Assembly (NCBI GenBank): GCA_039881145.1
Contig: JAYKKI010000074.1
Location: 12,279,501-12,343,500, forward strand
From: Druceiella hillmani
Lineage: Eukaryota; Arthropoda; Insecta; Lepidoptera; Hepialidae
Reading direction: 5' to 3'
DNA length: 64,000 nucleotides
Shown here: positions 36,019 through 47,929 of the stretch, one piece after another
Numbering within the stretch: the stretch's first letter is position 1
How the letters are laid out: each line of letters opens with the position of its first letter
Position numbers and translations under genes: made by a program
Notes under the pieces: model-generated
Seen by the model: the letters and a program-made list of their open reading frames with translations, nothing else
What the model was told of the DNA's origin: nothing
Database searches by the model: none

Positions 36019-36765
36019 ACTATAGTGTAATCTGAAACTTACTTTTTGTTTGCTTTCCCGTTTTAGTTATATTTTACGTCACAAAAGAAAGACAAAATGT
36101 TTATTATCTCCAGCAGCCATTCGTTAAGTGTCATCTGTTGGGCGAGTTAGGCAGTATTTTACCAGTCCACTTGAACACTTTTATGATGCAATATTTTTTT
36201 AGCAGTCGACTTGAACTACTTTTAAGATGCAATCTTTATTGCTGATCAAGGTACTTTGGCTCCCGTTCCAATTGATTTAATATTCAAGGCATAGCCAAAT
36301 ATTTGTTGTTATCTAATTTTGAAAACCCCAAAAAAATAAAAATAGTGTGTAATAAAAACAAGGTAAAATTAAACATATTAATAACAATTGCTTTATTTAT
36401 GATATTTTGACAAGCGTGCTGATATTTTCACATTAAAATTTATCAAGTAATATTAGAAAATAAAAATAAATTTAATTTTTATATATGTATAAGCATTAAA
36501 ACATAATTACTTCTATCATCACAATTAATAATTTGTCTATGAATGTCGTTTTAGTGTATATAAAGTAGAGAAAGTTTAACAAAGTATGATGTCCATTGAA
36601 TCAGTTGCAGTCAAGTATACCTAAGGACCTTGAATTTTTTCATTCTTTTTTAATGAGGTACTTTACATTTTTACACACAAACTTGGTAAGATTTACTGGC
36701 TGATAATACTGTAAGCTATACTTCTATATAATTCTTCCTCATAAATAGCTACAAAATATAATTTA

Positions 36766-36970
36766 CTTTAACCACGACCTAGGTTTCGTTGTATTACAAT
36801 ATCTTCAGGTGGGATATTGGCAAAGATGTTGTAATACAACGAAACCTAGGTCGTGGTTAAAGAAATTAAAGAAAGTAGAAATAATACTATATCACGTAGT
36901 CTCATTTAATTGTGAATAATGAATTTCTACAAAATTAACACAAAATATATTCAATATTTCCTCAGAATAA
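36766..36970. mobile_element. Penelope-like repeat, inverted hammerhead pair (copy B)
   Basis: Two exact 34-base arms (36766-36799 and 36829-36862) face each other across a 29-base centre. Each arm contains GAAACCTAGGTCGTGG with its stem II half. After the right arm comes the family tail (AAAGAAAGTAGAAATAATACTA ... AATTGTGAATAATG ... AATATATTCAATAT) to about 36960. Head-to-head terminal sequences fit the inverted arrangement known for Penelope-like elements. No enzyme gene is adjacent. Confidence 0.5.
36772..36813 (-). ncRNA. hammerhead-ribozyme-like motif, minus strand
   Basis: Minus strand: CCCAC, CTGAAGA (36808-36802), a stem II hairpin with loop AAT and one weakened pair, GAAA (36787-36784), CC-TA-GG, GTC, then GTGG. 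All invariant core residues are present. The plus-strand partner (36819-36856) keeps stem II, GAAA and GTC but has GCAAAGA in place of CTGAAGA, so only the minus-strand copy could be catalytic. The same extra T before stem II is present. Confidence 0.5.
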
Positions 36971-38027
36971 AAGAAAATTCCCAAAATCTTTCAAGGACCG
37001 TGAGAAAATCTCAGAAAATATGCCATAATCCACTTTGGTCTTACTTATAAGGGTAAGTTCTTTAAAAAGCTCATATATTGTACAAAAAAATTGTAGAGAT
37101 GAGGGCAATGAAAAAAAGGAAGTCCTATACAAGAGCTTCTGTTACACGTGCCTTTGTTATGGTAATAAAACCGCTTTTACGCCATTAATTGTAATGAAAT
37201 TTGTGTGCTGGTAAAAAATGGAAAATACACGTACAGTACGTGTATTTTTTTTTGACATACTTTGATTGTTTAAGTTTGAGTTTCGCCCATTAGAAGGACC
37301 GATATCTTATTGTTATTTGAACCGATATCAATATGCCAAACAAGTTTAGGTTTATTAAACAAATTTTACTCAACAGTAATATACCAATACAATTTTAGAT
37401 AAATACGTTCATACAAAAGGGAAATATTCACCTTTCATTGCCTTTGTATAAAATAATAAATTTGGCACTACCTGAAAAGTTAAACTTCTTTATGTTGCTT
37501 ATATTGTTAAGAAACAAAATAATAACAAGGAATAGTATACGAAGGATATGTACATACTTTGATTTCCAATTGGCCCTTTCATTTGCAAAAACACACCATA
37601 CAAATACGATAATCTGGTAAAAAATTAATTAGTTCTTTTTAATAAATTAAGTAACTCATAAATTTTACAGTTCCATCACTTAGTAAAAACTAATTTTGGT
37701 TTCTTCTTTAATTTTGACCTTCTTACTTACCGTATGAACAAAGACAAATATTAATTAGTGGAATAGCGAGATTTTCGTCAATAAATGCACTAAAATATAA
37801 AATTAACATTACCGTCCTTCAAGTAAACATTTACCAAAAGGAAATGAGTTTTAAAGAGATATTTTAGATTGATATAATTTCATGGCGGGCTAGGTTAGAA
37901 AATAGTACAGGACTTCTTTCACAATCTTAAAATTTATTCTGAATAATGTATGATTTGTATACTTTAGTTAAATAATCAATGTTTGGCTGGTTTTACTTTT
38001 CGAGCTGATGTATTTAAAACGTATTAT
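36971..38027. other. no gene seen; hairpin at 37222-37248
   Basis: AAAATACACGTAC and its exact complement are separated by one base and followed by a T run. In bacteria this would look like a terminator; here it is just a strong hairpin. The 60-codon frame at 37438-37620 has no recognised motif. Confidence 0.5.
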
Positions 38028-38593
38028 TTAATTTTTCATCAATCTACATTCTAAATATAGATGTGGATCTGCTACATTTTCATGTTCTCGTTTCATTCCA
38101 ATCGAATAAGTTAGGTAATAAGGAATATTTCCAGAGCATCTACCAATATATTCGTTATATCCATTATGTGTATATCATTGAGAGCCTGCCTCAGTCCAAT
38201 ATTGATCATGAGCTTCTCCAAAGTTTGTAACATTGAAGATATTGCCTAGAATTGTCACTCCAGATAACCCTGGTAATGATTGCGGTGTGCAGTTTCTTAC
38301 ACTAGAGGTGCTGCTGCCCATTACTCTTCACCATTTAGTTACGCGATTGTAAATTAGGTTACATTTATAATCTCCTTCTCTATTTTTTATCTGGCATAAT
38401 TTTATTTCATTTTTAACTATACGGAGCATACTACTAGTCGAAATCAGAAGAAATTTAAAAGAAAATAAAAACATACTTCAATCGGCAATGAAGGACAATT
38501 TTGTTTAATTGGGATGCGAATATGTGTAATAAAATCATGGTTTGCATTATCATAATAGTAAATTAAATAATAGTTTCCCAGTCACTCAATCAT
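38028..38593 (-). pseudogene. unrecognised two-exon secreted-like protein with three in-frame TGA
   Basis: A coding-like minus-strand region too interrupted to appear as one open frame. Proposed exon 1 (38593-38477) includes NYYLIYYYDNANHDFI and IPIKQNCPSLPIE and ends at a donor GAA|GTATGT. The proposed intron of 86 bases (38476-38391) ends in TGCCAG, and both exons are phase 0. Exon 2 (38390-38028, 121 codons including TAA) includes NREGDYKCNLIYNRVTKW, SLPGLSGVTILGNIFNVTNF, AHDQYWTEAGSQ, YTHNGYNEYIGRCSGNIPYY and PHLYLECRLMKN. The only in-frame stops are TGA at 38584-38582, 38330-38328 and 38177-38175; no TAA or TAG interrupts. Five cysteines and two N-glycosylation sites (NVT, NCT) suggest an extracellular protein. 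I do not recognise the family. It may be a decaying host gene, an endogenised viral gene, or a gene whose TGA codons were TGG (Trp). Confidence 0.45.
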
Positions 38594-38599
38594 TACTTT

Positions 38600-41500
38600 T
38601 AACCAATTTTAAATAATTATACTTAAATATTTTATACAAATATGTTTTCCATTTTACTGAACTGACATCGATTGAGTATTTAAATGAACGGCAACATATT
38701 GCATTAAACTTATATTTTCTATTATCTTAGATTTATTAAGTACGGTGTTGAACTCTTTTTTCTAGCACGCATAGTCAGATATGAAAACAAAATATAAACT
38801 ATTACTAAAATTTTAAATTATTTAAATGAACTCATACAGGTATAAACAATACATTCTTGAGATAATAAAAATTGATCCATAAAAAGCTACATTTAAAAAA
38901 AAAATTGAATTGCATTTATAATAACTAATATGATATATCCTAAGAAGTAGCTCAGTTTAAAAGATTGTAATGCGACTTTTTTTTGGAATTGTGTATTTGT
39001 TACATTCCCTTTCATCCAATCATATCTTTAACTATTGCTTAACTTTGATGTGCAAACAGTTAATTAGATTAAGTGAAATTTTGTTAATAAAGTATTTGGC
39101 AGTATGAAATAAAGTTATTTCGAATTTTATTATATAAGAAGTATTAATGTAAGCCACAAATGTAAGCTAGTTTTAAAAATATTAAACATAGATTTTTAAG
39201 TCGTTAGGGTTGAATAGGCATAAGAAAATATTATTACCACAAGCTTACTATATTCTTTACCATGACCTCCTAGGCATACTGAAGATTATTCACTTTTCAG
39301 TTATCAAACAAGACAATTTCTTCACTACCAGTAAAATAATCTATGCTACTAACGTCATAAAATGAACTACCTCTAAATTTTGATTCACACTTTTGAAATT
39401 GCGTTTTCTGCGATATTATTATCTTAGCCAATATTTAATATATATGTAATTAAAATTTTGGAGTTAGCGTGCTATGATATACATTTAATTAAAATCCTGG
39501 CATACGTTTAACTTATGCTTTAAATGCAACAACACTTTCTTGAGCCCTAAACGAAAACGGTATTGTGCAAGTTAATTTTTCTAGAAATAATTTGTTCATG
39601 AATTTAAACTTTGTAATAAATTTGTAAAATATGCCTTAGAATCTACCTTAAACTCGTTATAAATAGCAAAGCAATGTCCTTCTTTTTAAAATTATTTTAG
39701 GTTTTACTTAATATCCATTCTGTCACTTATTTTATTGTTTTAATAATTGGTATTTAGTACCTAAAAAACAAAAACATAATCCTAGTAATATCGCTCACCT
39801 GTCCCATCTATCTATATGTCATGGTCGTTTTTCTCAGAAGCATTTTAATAATTAATTAAATTCAGTTTATACATTATTTTTACATTTAATCAATCCTAGT
39901 AACCAGCTGAAATCTCAAGAACTAAGATATTTGCGCGAAAATTTTAGGTGAGAAATCAAGAACTTCAATTTTTTTAAATGCTGTATATAGTATTTGGTTT
40001 TATTGAGGAAGACTAGTTACAAAAGTCTCCCATTTTTTTTCATAATTTTTGGTAGTTTACCTTCAGTAACTGAAAAATATCCAAAAGAAATACGCCCCGC
40101 TCCATTTATTCTGAATCTACTGAACTTTAAATGATGAAATAGGACATATTTGAAAAGGCTAATTTAAGTTAATTGCAACTTTTCATTGTCATTAAAACTC
40201 TCGAAAATGAAAAATACGTAACAATATGCGTGTTATTTGTAAAATTTCTGCACAGATAAAATATTTTTCTCCGTTAAACATAGAACATTAAATGAAAGTA
40301 AGAAGAAATCTGTTTTTTTATCATTTTTGATTAAAAACTTTTGAAATGTAAATTTTTTGCATCGTTTTTGAAAATGACAAGAATTGGTCCACGCTTAGTT
40401 TGAATGAAATATTTCTGGGTATATTATTTATGAAAAACAAAGGAATCTTAGTCAAATGCTCCATCAATCAATTCATGTATTAGGTGACGTCAATACGACT
40501 CCTTGTGTATTTTATGGCAATTTATCAAAAGCCCTCAATAATATTACCACTTTATAACCCAATAATTTCCTCTTTACTAATTTTGTCATTTCAAACTCAC
40601 CGATGTACTAAAATAGTCCAGTGATAACTGTACGCTCTAGCCACACATAAATAGTATTTCTTTAGTTCCAAGAATACAAATCTATTGTGGCCTTCTTGAT
40701 ATTGAACAAGATAGTTTCTTGATATTGAACAATATGAAAACCGCAAAATGGAGTGATGTGAGATAAAAATAGTTTCCCATGAAATATTTGATTGTGTCAA
40801 AATAGAACTCAGTTTATATGTAAAAAATAGAACTCAGTTTATAATGGATCGCAAAATAGAACTCAGTTTATAATGGATTTAATTTTTTTTTTCTAAACAA
40901 TTTTAAAATTTAATAAAAGGTAACACATGTTTTATTCCAAATCTTGAAAACAAAACTATACTGGAATTAAAAATAAATTCTATTGTAAGTAAAATTAAAT
41001 TAGTGTTTGTTTTTAACTCATTTCTTCAAAAACCTCTACTATTAATATGCAAAAACGTTGTCGGTTTCGTTTCAATGGAAGAAATTGAACAAATCCTGAT
41101 TTTTATTTCTTGACAAATTTTAATATTTAAATAAGGAATAAATTTAAATAAGGAACAAATAGCATTTAAAATTTAAATAAGGAATAAATAAATTGATTGA
41201 CATTTATCTCATCAATCAAAATTTATAAAATGGAAAATATCTAATAAGAGCTTGAAATAGTCACTATCTAGTCTGTCTCTGTTTGTGATAATAGACACCT
41301 TACGCGGGGCGAGCAAGCTAATAGAGAGGATTGCAGGCTACGCGGATTCACGAAATCGTAGTCATGTGATTTGCGGAATATTTTGAAGGAAACTTTCTGG
41401 ATATATTTATTTATTTCCGCGTCAATATCAATAGCAGGGAAAATTGCGAGTTTCTTTTAGCAGATATGAGAGATTGGCTTCCGATATGAAAATTGTCACA

Positions 41501-42754
41501 CTTAGGTTTCATTTTATGTAGCATTTATAGGCACATAATACATATGGAATAGGTTTTTAGTGAGTAAGACGAAAAATGGCTTGTTTATATTAAGATTTTG
41601 ATTATTTCCTTATTTTGGAATCTAGCTATTATATTTTTTTATAATTTATTAAGACGGTGTTAGAGAAGATCTATAGATATCATTAAAAAATACATTAGGA
41701 AATTCCAATAGTAGCAAGGTTTTCCATTGCTTAGAGATTTACTTAATTTCTAAACTAATTTGTTTTCGGAAATTAATTCAAATATGTCAGCATATATTCA
41801 ATGGATTACTCCTAACTTCTTTAAATCATGATAAAAATATTGGTTTATTTTAAACAACTAATGAAAAAACTATAAAAATTTATAAAAAAGTAAGCGAGTT
41901 GTGAGTTTCTTATTTAAATTTGGGAAGAGAATAGGAATGTATTGTCTCATTTATTCTCATAGAATTCTATAAGCCTTACTAAAAGTGACATTGCAATTTT
42001 GTTATTTTTGCTTTATCTGAACGTTTACTTTAAAGTTCATTTTTTTCACTCCCCAAATGATGAAATCGATGAAAACTGATGAAATAAAAAATAGTAAATG
42101 TCCTTATAGTAGTAACCATAATTTTAGGCAAAATAAAAGGAAATAATGTTCTTTTCAATTGGATAATATTTTCAAAATAATAACTTATAGTATCTTTTGC
42201 AATTTGTTTTTTTTCACTTCCAAATCATGGCGTTGTAATTACATTATAAGATTTTACATTGATTACGTGATGAATATTTTTGTATTGAATAATTGCCCTC
42301 TAAGTAATATTGTAATTAAATATTAAATTTACATTCAAACATAATAATTATAAACATGAATTGCAAACAATCCTGAGTTATGTGGTTTTATATATTAATT
42401 TCACAAACATATATTTTTTCACCGATTTCCTAAAACTCTTAGTATTAATAGCCGTATCAATAAAGGATTATTTTTTATACATTTGATGTTTCAGGTTGTA
42501 TCTAATCATGAGACCGATTATAAGAAAAATGTAAAATCTTTGAGTTCCACACTTTAAATGATGTACACATACATCAGATATATACAGAGGATAAAAAATT
42601 CTTCATTTACTATGCATACCGGTTAATGTACATTTTATAATAATAACTTAATACAGAACATGAATAATATAAAAATAAATGTTGCTAATATTCATTAATA
42701 TTCTGAATTTACTATCTGCATTTATTATGTATTTTGATATCTATCCTGTCTATA
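38600..42754. other. AT-rich DNA with short direct repeats, no gene seen
   Basis: At 40801-40882 the motif AATAGAACTCAGTTTATA occurs three times (starts 40801, 40826, 40855). At 40695-40735 TTCTTGATATTGAACAA is duplicated. At 41130-41190 AAATTTAAATAAGGAA-type units recur. A GC-richer patch at 41285-41385 has no frame or RNA structure that I recognise. Confidence 0.45.
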
Positions 42755-42755
42755 A

Positions 42756-42812
<57 letters not shown>

Positions 42813-42819
42813 TTATATA

Positions 42820-42872
<53 letters not shown>
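42755..42872. repeat. (TA)n microsatellite, interrupted
   Basis: About 118 bases of TA with a TTTATTTATA and a TGTA interruption. It abuts the 5' side of the Gypsy relic and may have replaced or obscured that element's missing 5' part. Confidence 0.95.
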
Positions 42873-42874
<2 letters not shown>

Positions 42875-42875
42875 T

Positions 42876-43163
42876 GTACCTAACAAGTCCTGTACTAAAA
42901 CAACTATATCTAAAGACTCTGAATCCTCTGCTATTAAATACACCGAATTCCCGGAATCAAATACCACTGAATCTCACATCTCTGAATCCGCTAAACCTAC
43001 CATTCCAAGACCCGCTGAACTTGCCATATCCACTGAATTCAAGATACCTAAATTTCTCGATACCACTGTATCCAAAGCCAAGTCGTTTACTGATTCCGAT
43101 AAAATATACGAAAATTACTGCCGACCCTCTGAAAGACACCTCCTTTTAAAAACTTCATCATAA
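42876..43163 (+). pseudogene. Ser/Thr/Glu-rich frame, possible gag or spacer remnant
   Basis: A 95-codon open stretch right after the microsatellite, rich in S, T, E, P and K (SESSAIKYTEF, SESAKPTIPRPAE). It has the low-complexity look of a retroelement gag tail or gag-pol spacer and stands just before the protease. No zinc knuckle is present. Two overlapping frames are also open because the DNA is built from repeated CTGAATC words. Confidence 0.3.
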
Positions 43164-43259
43164 AAAAATAACTTACATTTCTCGTAAATATCGGGTAATC
43201 AGTCAGCGTAATAAAAAATTCGTCGAGCAAAAATATAACTGAATTAAATAAAAATAAAC

Positions 43260-43500
43260 TCAAAAAATTATTTGACGCTTACCTACCTATTCCACGTAGT
43301 CCATAAAATCAATGTGGCCTATGGTGGAATCATAAGAAACGATTTGCTGAACGATCTTGGTGTCAATATAAACTACAATATGAATATCCTAAAAATACGC
43401 GATTTCCAAGCCGACTTAAAATTCACCGAGCCTGTATATTCTGTTTCAACCCGCACCAAAATCTTTACAGAGTGTTCCGATTCTAATCCCAAATGAAAAG
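43260..43500 (+). pseudogene. Gypsy aspartic protease, C-terminal half
   Basis: The frame contains GGIIRNDLLNDLGVNINY, corresponding to the GIIGxDxL region at the back of retroelement proteases. The catalytic D-T/S-G triad that should precede it is absent, so the domain is truncated. Confidence 0.65.
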
Positions 43501-43959
43501 AAGGTCTAATCATAGATCAAAATATTCCGAAGCAATCCTTGTAGCCATTTGCTCGGTTAAGGTCAAGCATAATAACGGGATAAACATATTCGTCATAGTA
43601 ATTCCGAAAAACCATTATATATAAATTCCAACTTAAAATTAGATTTAAATCCGATTGAGCTTAAATCAGATTATTTCCCCCTTTCTGTGAATCCCATAGT
43701 CTCAACAGACGCTTGTTCTCTTCGCACTAACCAAGTATTAAAATCCATTAGAACATTATATTTAATGAATACGAACAATTAGAATTGCATGAAATATGTT
43801 CCAAATACTTCAAAATTTTCTATTAAACATAAACTTCCGCTATTAAACATAAAATTCAAGTAACTGATCCCCAACCTATCCAAGTAAAATTGTATTGATT
43901 TCCTGAATTAGACAAAAAAAAATTAAAAACAAAAATCTATAAAATCTTGAGGAAGAAAT

Positions 43960-44577
43960 CATGAAACCCTCAATATCTCCGTGGTCCACTCATTGTCGGT
44001 GCATTGTCGTAGACTACCGTAAACTCAATGACGTTATAGTAGGCGATACCTACTCGATTCCCAATATAATTAAAATACTAGGTCAATTATCTAAATTAAA
44101 ATACTTTTCCTCACAAAAAATGTGCCCATCATATTTCACAGATTTATGAATAACGTCCTGTCTGGTCTTTAAGGTGAACGATGTTTTATTTACCTCGACG
44201 ACATTGTAATGTACTCTCTTGATCGAAAACCCTTGAAAAATTTAAAATTTAAAAGATTTTGAATATGCAAAATCATTGCACTCTTTACTGAAAACAAAGA
44301 ATTATAATTTAAAACTCCAGCCAGACAGATGCAAATTTCTCAGAAAGAAAGTTGGTCACTAGGTCACTTGATAACCGAAGACGGCGTAAAGCCAGACCCA
44401 CATAAAGTTATTGCAGTCAAGGACTTCCCAATTCCTAAATGTCCTAAGAACGTAAAATCATTCCTCAGCCTAATCTCATATTATCGACGATTTATCCGTG
44501 AATTTTCCAGGACCTCTACACTCTGGACTTTTCTCCTAAAAAAGGATACTCGGTTCTTATGGAACAACGAATAACAG
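43960..44577 (+). pseudogene. Gypsy reverse transcriptase, deleted
   Basis: SPWSTHCRCIVVDYRKLNDV is the start of the palm region. The central fingers and palm are deleted. The catalytic box is visible as CFIYLDDIVMYS (YxDD type) near 44185-44215, in another frame. The thumb follows at 44341-44530: LGHLITEDGVKPDPHKV and PKNVKSFLSLISYYRRFI. Deletion plus frameshifts exclude activity. Confidence 0.8.
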
Positions 44578-45000
44578 CTGGTGTTTAAACTAATAAAATT
44601 AAAACTGATCACCTCACCCGTCCTCATATATCCCGACTTCATTAAACCCTTTATCCTTGGTTGCGACCCTTCAAAATATGCTATTTATGCTATTCTATCT
44701 TAAGAGGAACCAAGTGAAGACTACTCAATTGCCTACGCTTCTAGAACCCTTAACAAAAATTAATATAATTATAGCATAATTGAAAAAGATCTTCTTGCGA
44801 TAATCTTCGGGTGTGAATTCTTTAGGCCTTATCTACTCGGCAAAAATTCTCTATCGTTACAGACCACCGACTCGTAATTATTATTCAATCACACCGACCC
44901 AAGTAGCAAACTTCAACGATCGCATCTGAAGCTCGTAGAGTTTGAATACGAAATAGTTTATATAAAGGTGAACTTAACTCGGTAGCCGGTCGGTCATCCA
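44578..45000 (+). pseudogene. Gypsy RNase H, broken
   Basis: Shows CDPSKYA (the position of the first catalytic aspartate, in the usual CDAS-like context), IAYASRTLN, YSIIEKDLLAI and DHRPL. These are the standard RNase H blocks in order. A TAA falls after the first block and frameshifts follow. Confidence 0.7.
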
Positions 45001-45039
45001 GATGCCCTGTGAATCCTATCTACTCAAACTTTTAAGATT

Positions 45040-45600
45040 TAATTAATAATCCACCACTGACTTCCTTTTCTCTAAATCCAACCCAAGACCTTAACGAATC
45101 TGAAACTTTTAAACATCCACTTAAATCTTTTATTTTTATGAATAATGTGATATCATTCATAACGCTTCGACCTCACAACCCTCCTTCGAGTCCTTTCCTT
45201 CTAGAACATATAATCGGCGACTCATACCCAAACTTCCTAAAAATACCTCTTAATTCTACATGTAATACAACTATTATGGAACATAAATAATCTATCTTTA
45301 AAAGAGCTCTCACAAATTAATAATATTAATACCTGTAGGTATTATTATTAATTTGTGATTAGATTTACATGAACTCATGCCCTATGTCCAAGAAAACCTA
45401 AGTAATTCATCCCAGTCTGAACAATTCCTTCAGTCTGAAAGATCCCTTAACTTTTTACAAACTCTAAAAATCAATGACGAGACATACTATTTCCGCTTTA
45501 CAAAAGTTCGTCATTTCGATGAAAGTTCCTACGCCGACATTTTCAACGGACTCAAATATTTTCGTAACTCACATTTTCCACGATTAAAGAAGTAGTACTC
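45040..45600 (+). pseudogene. Gypsy RNase H-integrase connecting region
   Basis: Contains a 72-codon frame (45377-45595) in the position of the poorly conserved spacer before integrase. An imperfect inverted repeat (45311-45357) interrupts the region and may be a small later insertion. Confidence 0.4.
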
Positions 45601-45639
45601 CCAGATTTCAAAAACCCTGTTGAAAAACATTCTTTCACG

Positions 45640-46700
45640 AATATATATAATGTAATACTATATCTATTTCACACTACCTATATTTCAATTCATATCTACG
45701 GCAATAATATAATCTACCCTTCACCGATCAAGACTCAAACAATTTTAGAGGAAAATCACGACATACCAATAGCCGCAGATGTCGGATCGTCTCGTAGGTT
45801 CAGCAGAGTACGAGGACAATAATTTTGGAAGAATATGCGTCTAGAAGTAGAAAATTACATAAGAAACTGTTCATTATGTCAAACAAATAAAGCCCCAAGG
45901 AAAATAAATCGTACCCCGCAGCAAATCACGGGTACCTCACCCTTTCAACGTATTTAACCAGACAGTATCTGTTCTCTTCCCGAAGCCGGTAAAGCCAAAC
46001 TTCGGTATATTATTACTCTTTAAGACGATTTGATGAAATTTTCAGTAGGCTATCACCTTCGAAATATCACTGCTGAAGATATCAATGAGTTTTTAACCCA
46101 TTTCATATCGATATTCGACATCCCCAAAACGATACTACCGATCAAAGTACTAATTTTACGTCTGGCCTATTTAAGTAACAACCAAATTTCTTAAAATTAA
46201 GCAACTGTGGTCATCTCCTTATTATTCTCAAACCTAGGGTGCTTTAGAGCGTAACTGTACAACCTTTAAAGAACACCTGAAATCCTACATTAACGATGAA
46301 CTAAATGAGTGGCATATCTATGCCTATACGGCCATGCTAACACACAATACCACCACACACTCTACAAAAAACTATTATCCTCGCAAACTCCTTTTTGGTC
46401 ACACACTCTTAATTCCTAACCCTATATATGATTCCACTTCCGATGCTACATATCAAGATTACGTGAAAATGCTTCAAAACCCAATGAAATATTCCCATGA
46501 GAAAGCTGTAGAACATATCCAGAATTCCAAGGAAATTCTCAATGAATACAACGATTCCCACACCCGCCCTATAACATACCACGTCGGCGACTACGTATAT
46601 CTCAAACAACATCTCAGGCTACAGAAATCTCTTTCAAATATTTGGAAAGGCCCCTACAAAATCGTCAAAATAAGTGCTACAATTCAGTTACTTTATTAAT
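45640..46700 (+). pseudogene. Gypsy integrase, broken
   Basis: The zinc-binding end NCSLCQTNKAPRK (C-x2-C) is clear at about 45870. Core remnants follow (TAEDINEFLTHFISIFDIPK) with many stops. The last part (46334-46699) is one long frame that includes TKNYYPRKLLFG, DYVYLKQ and a C-terminal WKGPYKIVKI, matching the GPY/F-type module of Gypsy integrases. It would join element DNA to the host genome; this copy cannot. Confidence 0.8.
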
Positions 46701-46739
46701 CAACCGCAAATATGTACCCCATTACGATGACTAGCTTGC

Positions 46740-47345
46740 CGAGCGACAAAACTAATTTAAGTTTTTCTTGTATTCTATTACTTTTTTCCTACTAATATCA
46801 TCCTGTAAAAGTGCCATCATCTGGGCGTATGAGGAACTTATACATACCATAAACAGTAGCCTTAGTATTTATTTTGACTCCATGGGTTCATTAAAGTTAA
46901 ATAACCTGTATCTTATAAAACTACACTTGTCAAATATTAATGGTACGTTCCGAAACCATAAAATCCCATGCAACTACAAAATGGCATTTATTTTTTCTTT
47001 ATATAGAATACCACAGTTTTCTACAACCTCTGTCTCTCGTTACTCTGACATCCTCCAAGCAATGCATTTTTATGTCTCACAAGTTCTTGGTCTAAACGCT
47101 CAGCATGGTTCTGAGGAGTGGAACCGCTTTTAAATATTTATTTGGCACTCTGGGTGAAGACGATGCAATTAAGTATGACAACACGGTTTCGACTCTGGAA
47201 GACGATATAAAACATTTAGCAACATTCGTAAAGAAAAGCACTTTAATTAACTCATTTAGAATATCATGAAACAAAACTATTATAATGAACAGAGTCTGAA
47301 CAAGGCTGCCTATGAAGTAACATTTAACTTGAAACATCTTACAAA
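46740..47345 (+). pseudogene. env-like (baculovirus F-type) glycoprotein relic
   Basis: A frame follows integrase directly and begins with a hydrophobic, signal-like stretch. After a frameshift near 47095-47110 it continues with FGTLGEDDAIKYDN, resembling the region just after the cleavage site of F-type fusion proteins in errantiviruses, where LFGxLDxxDA is typical. A stop follows soon after and the transmembrane end is not recognisable. Such proteins mediate membrane fusion in related infectious elements; this copy is truncated and shifted. Confidence 0.6.
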
Positions 47346-47929
47346 ATTGTCAGATTATTTATAACTAAGGTCAAAATTTGTCAACATCAAAAATATTAAA
47401 AAATAGTTTGTTAACATTGTCATTTAAAGTTGAAAACTTTGTCAATTATTAAACAAAAGCACCTATATTCAGAAATTGCAAGATTTAGCCAATACTTATA
47501 GATTTATATCAAGTTATAAGCAAGAAGCAGTATCACTAGAATTATCTAATACATCTTTTTAACATGTTATCCTATATTTCAATTAATGTAAATGATATTT
47601 TTGTAGCCAAACTACACATTGTAAATGAATAAAAATATAATTAATACCATGATTTACCACTCCCTGTTAAAGTAAATAACTCCGTATCACACAATTTACT
47701 CTATATAATAAAGGTAATAATAAAGGGTAAATGTAAATATTGTAATATAAATTATGTCAAATTATGTGAAAAAAAATTATATTTTACATTTATAACTATA
47801 ATTATCTGAATGTAATTTTTCTAAATCTGGAAAATTTCGAAAGTATAGTCTTCCAGCCTAGGAAAACTGTAAAACTGTATCAACCAACTACGTTATGGTC
47901 GAAATCCTAATATCAAGTCCCATAATTAT

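Noticed and set aside
37222..37260. Rho-independent-style terminator (hairpin plus T run)
   Set aside because: The genome is eukaryotic and no gene ends here; the shape is likely chance or a repeat remnant.
42679..43149. A 156-codon frame running through the TA microsatellite
   Set aside because: Half of it is Tyr-Ile from the repeat, and the rest is an alternative frame of CTGAATC-type words.
46409..46612. Minus-strand 67-codon frame inside the integrase
   Set aside because: It is the antisense of a clear integrase C-terminal frame.
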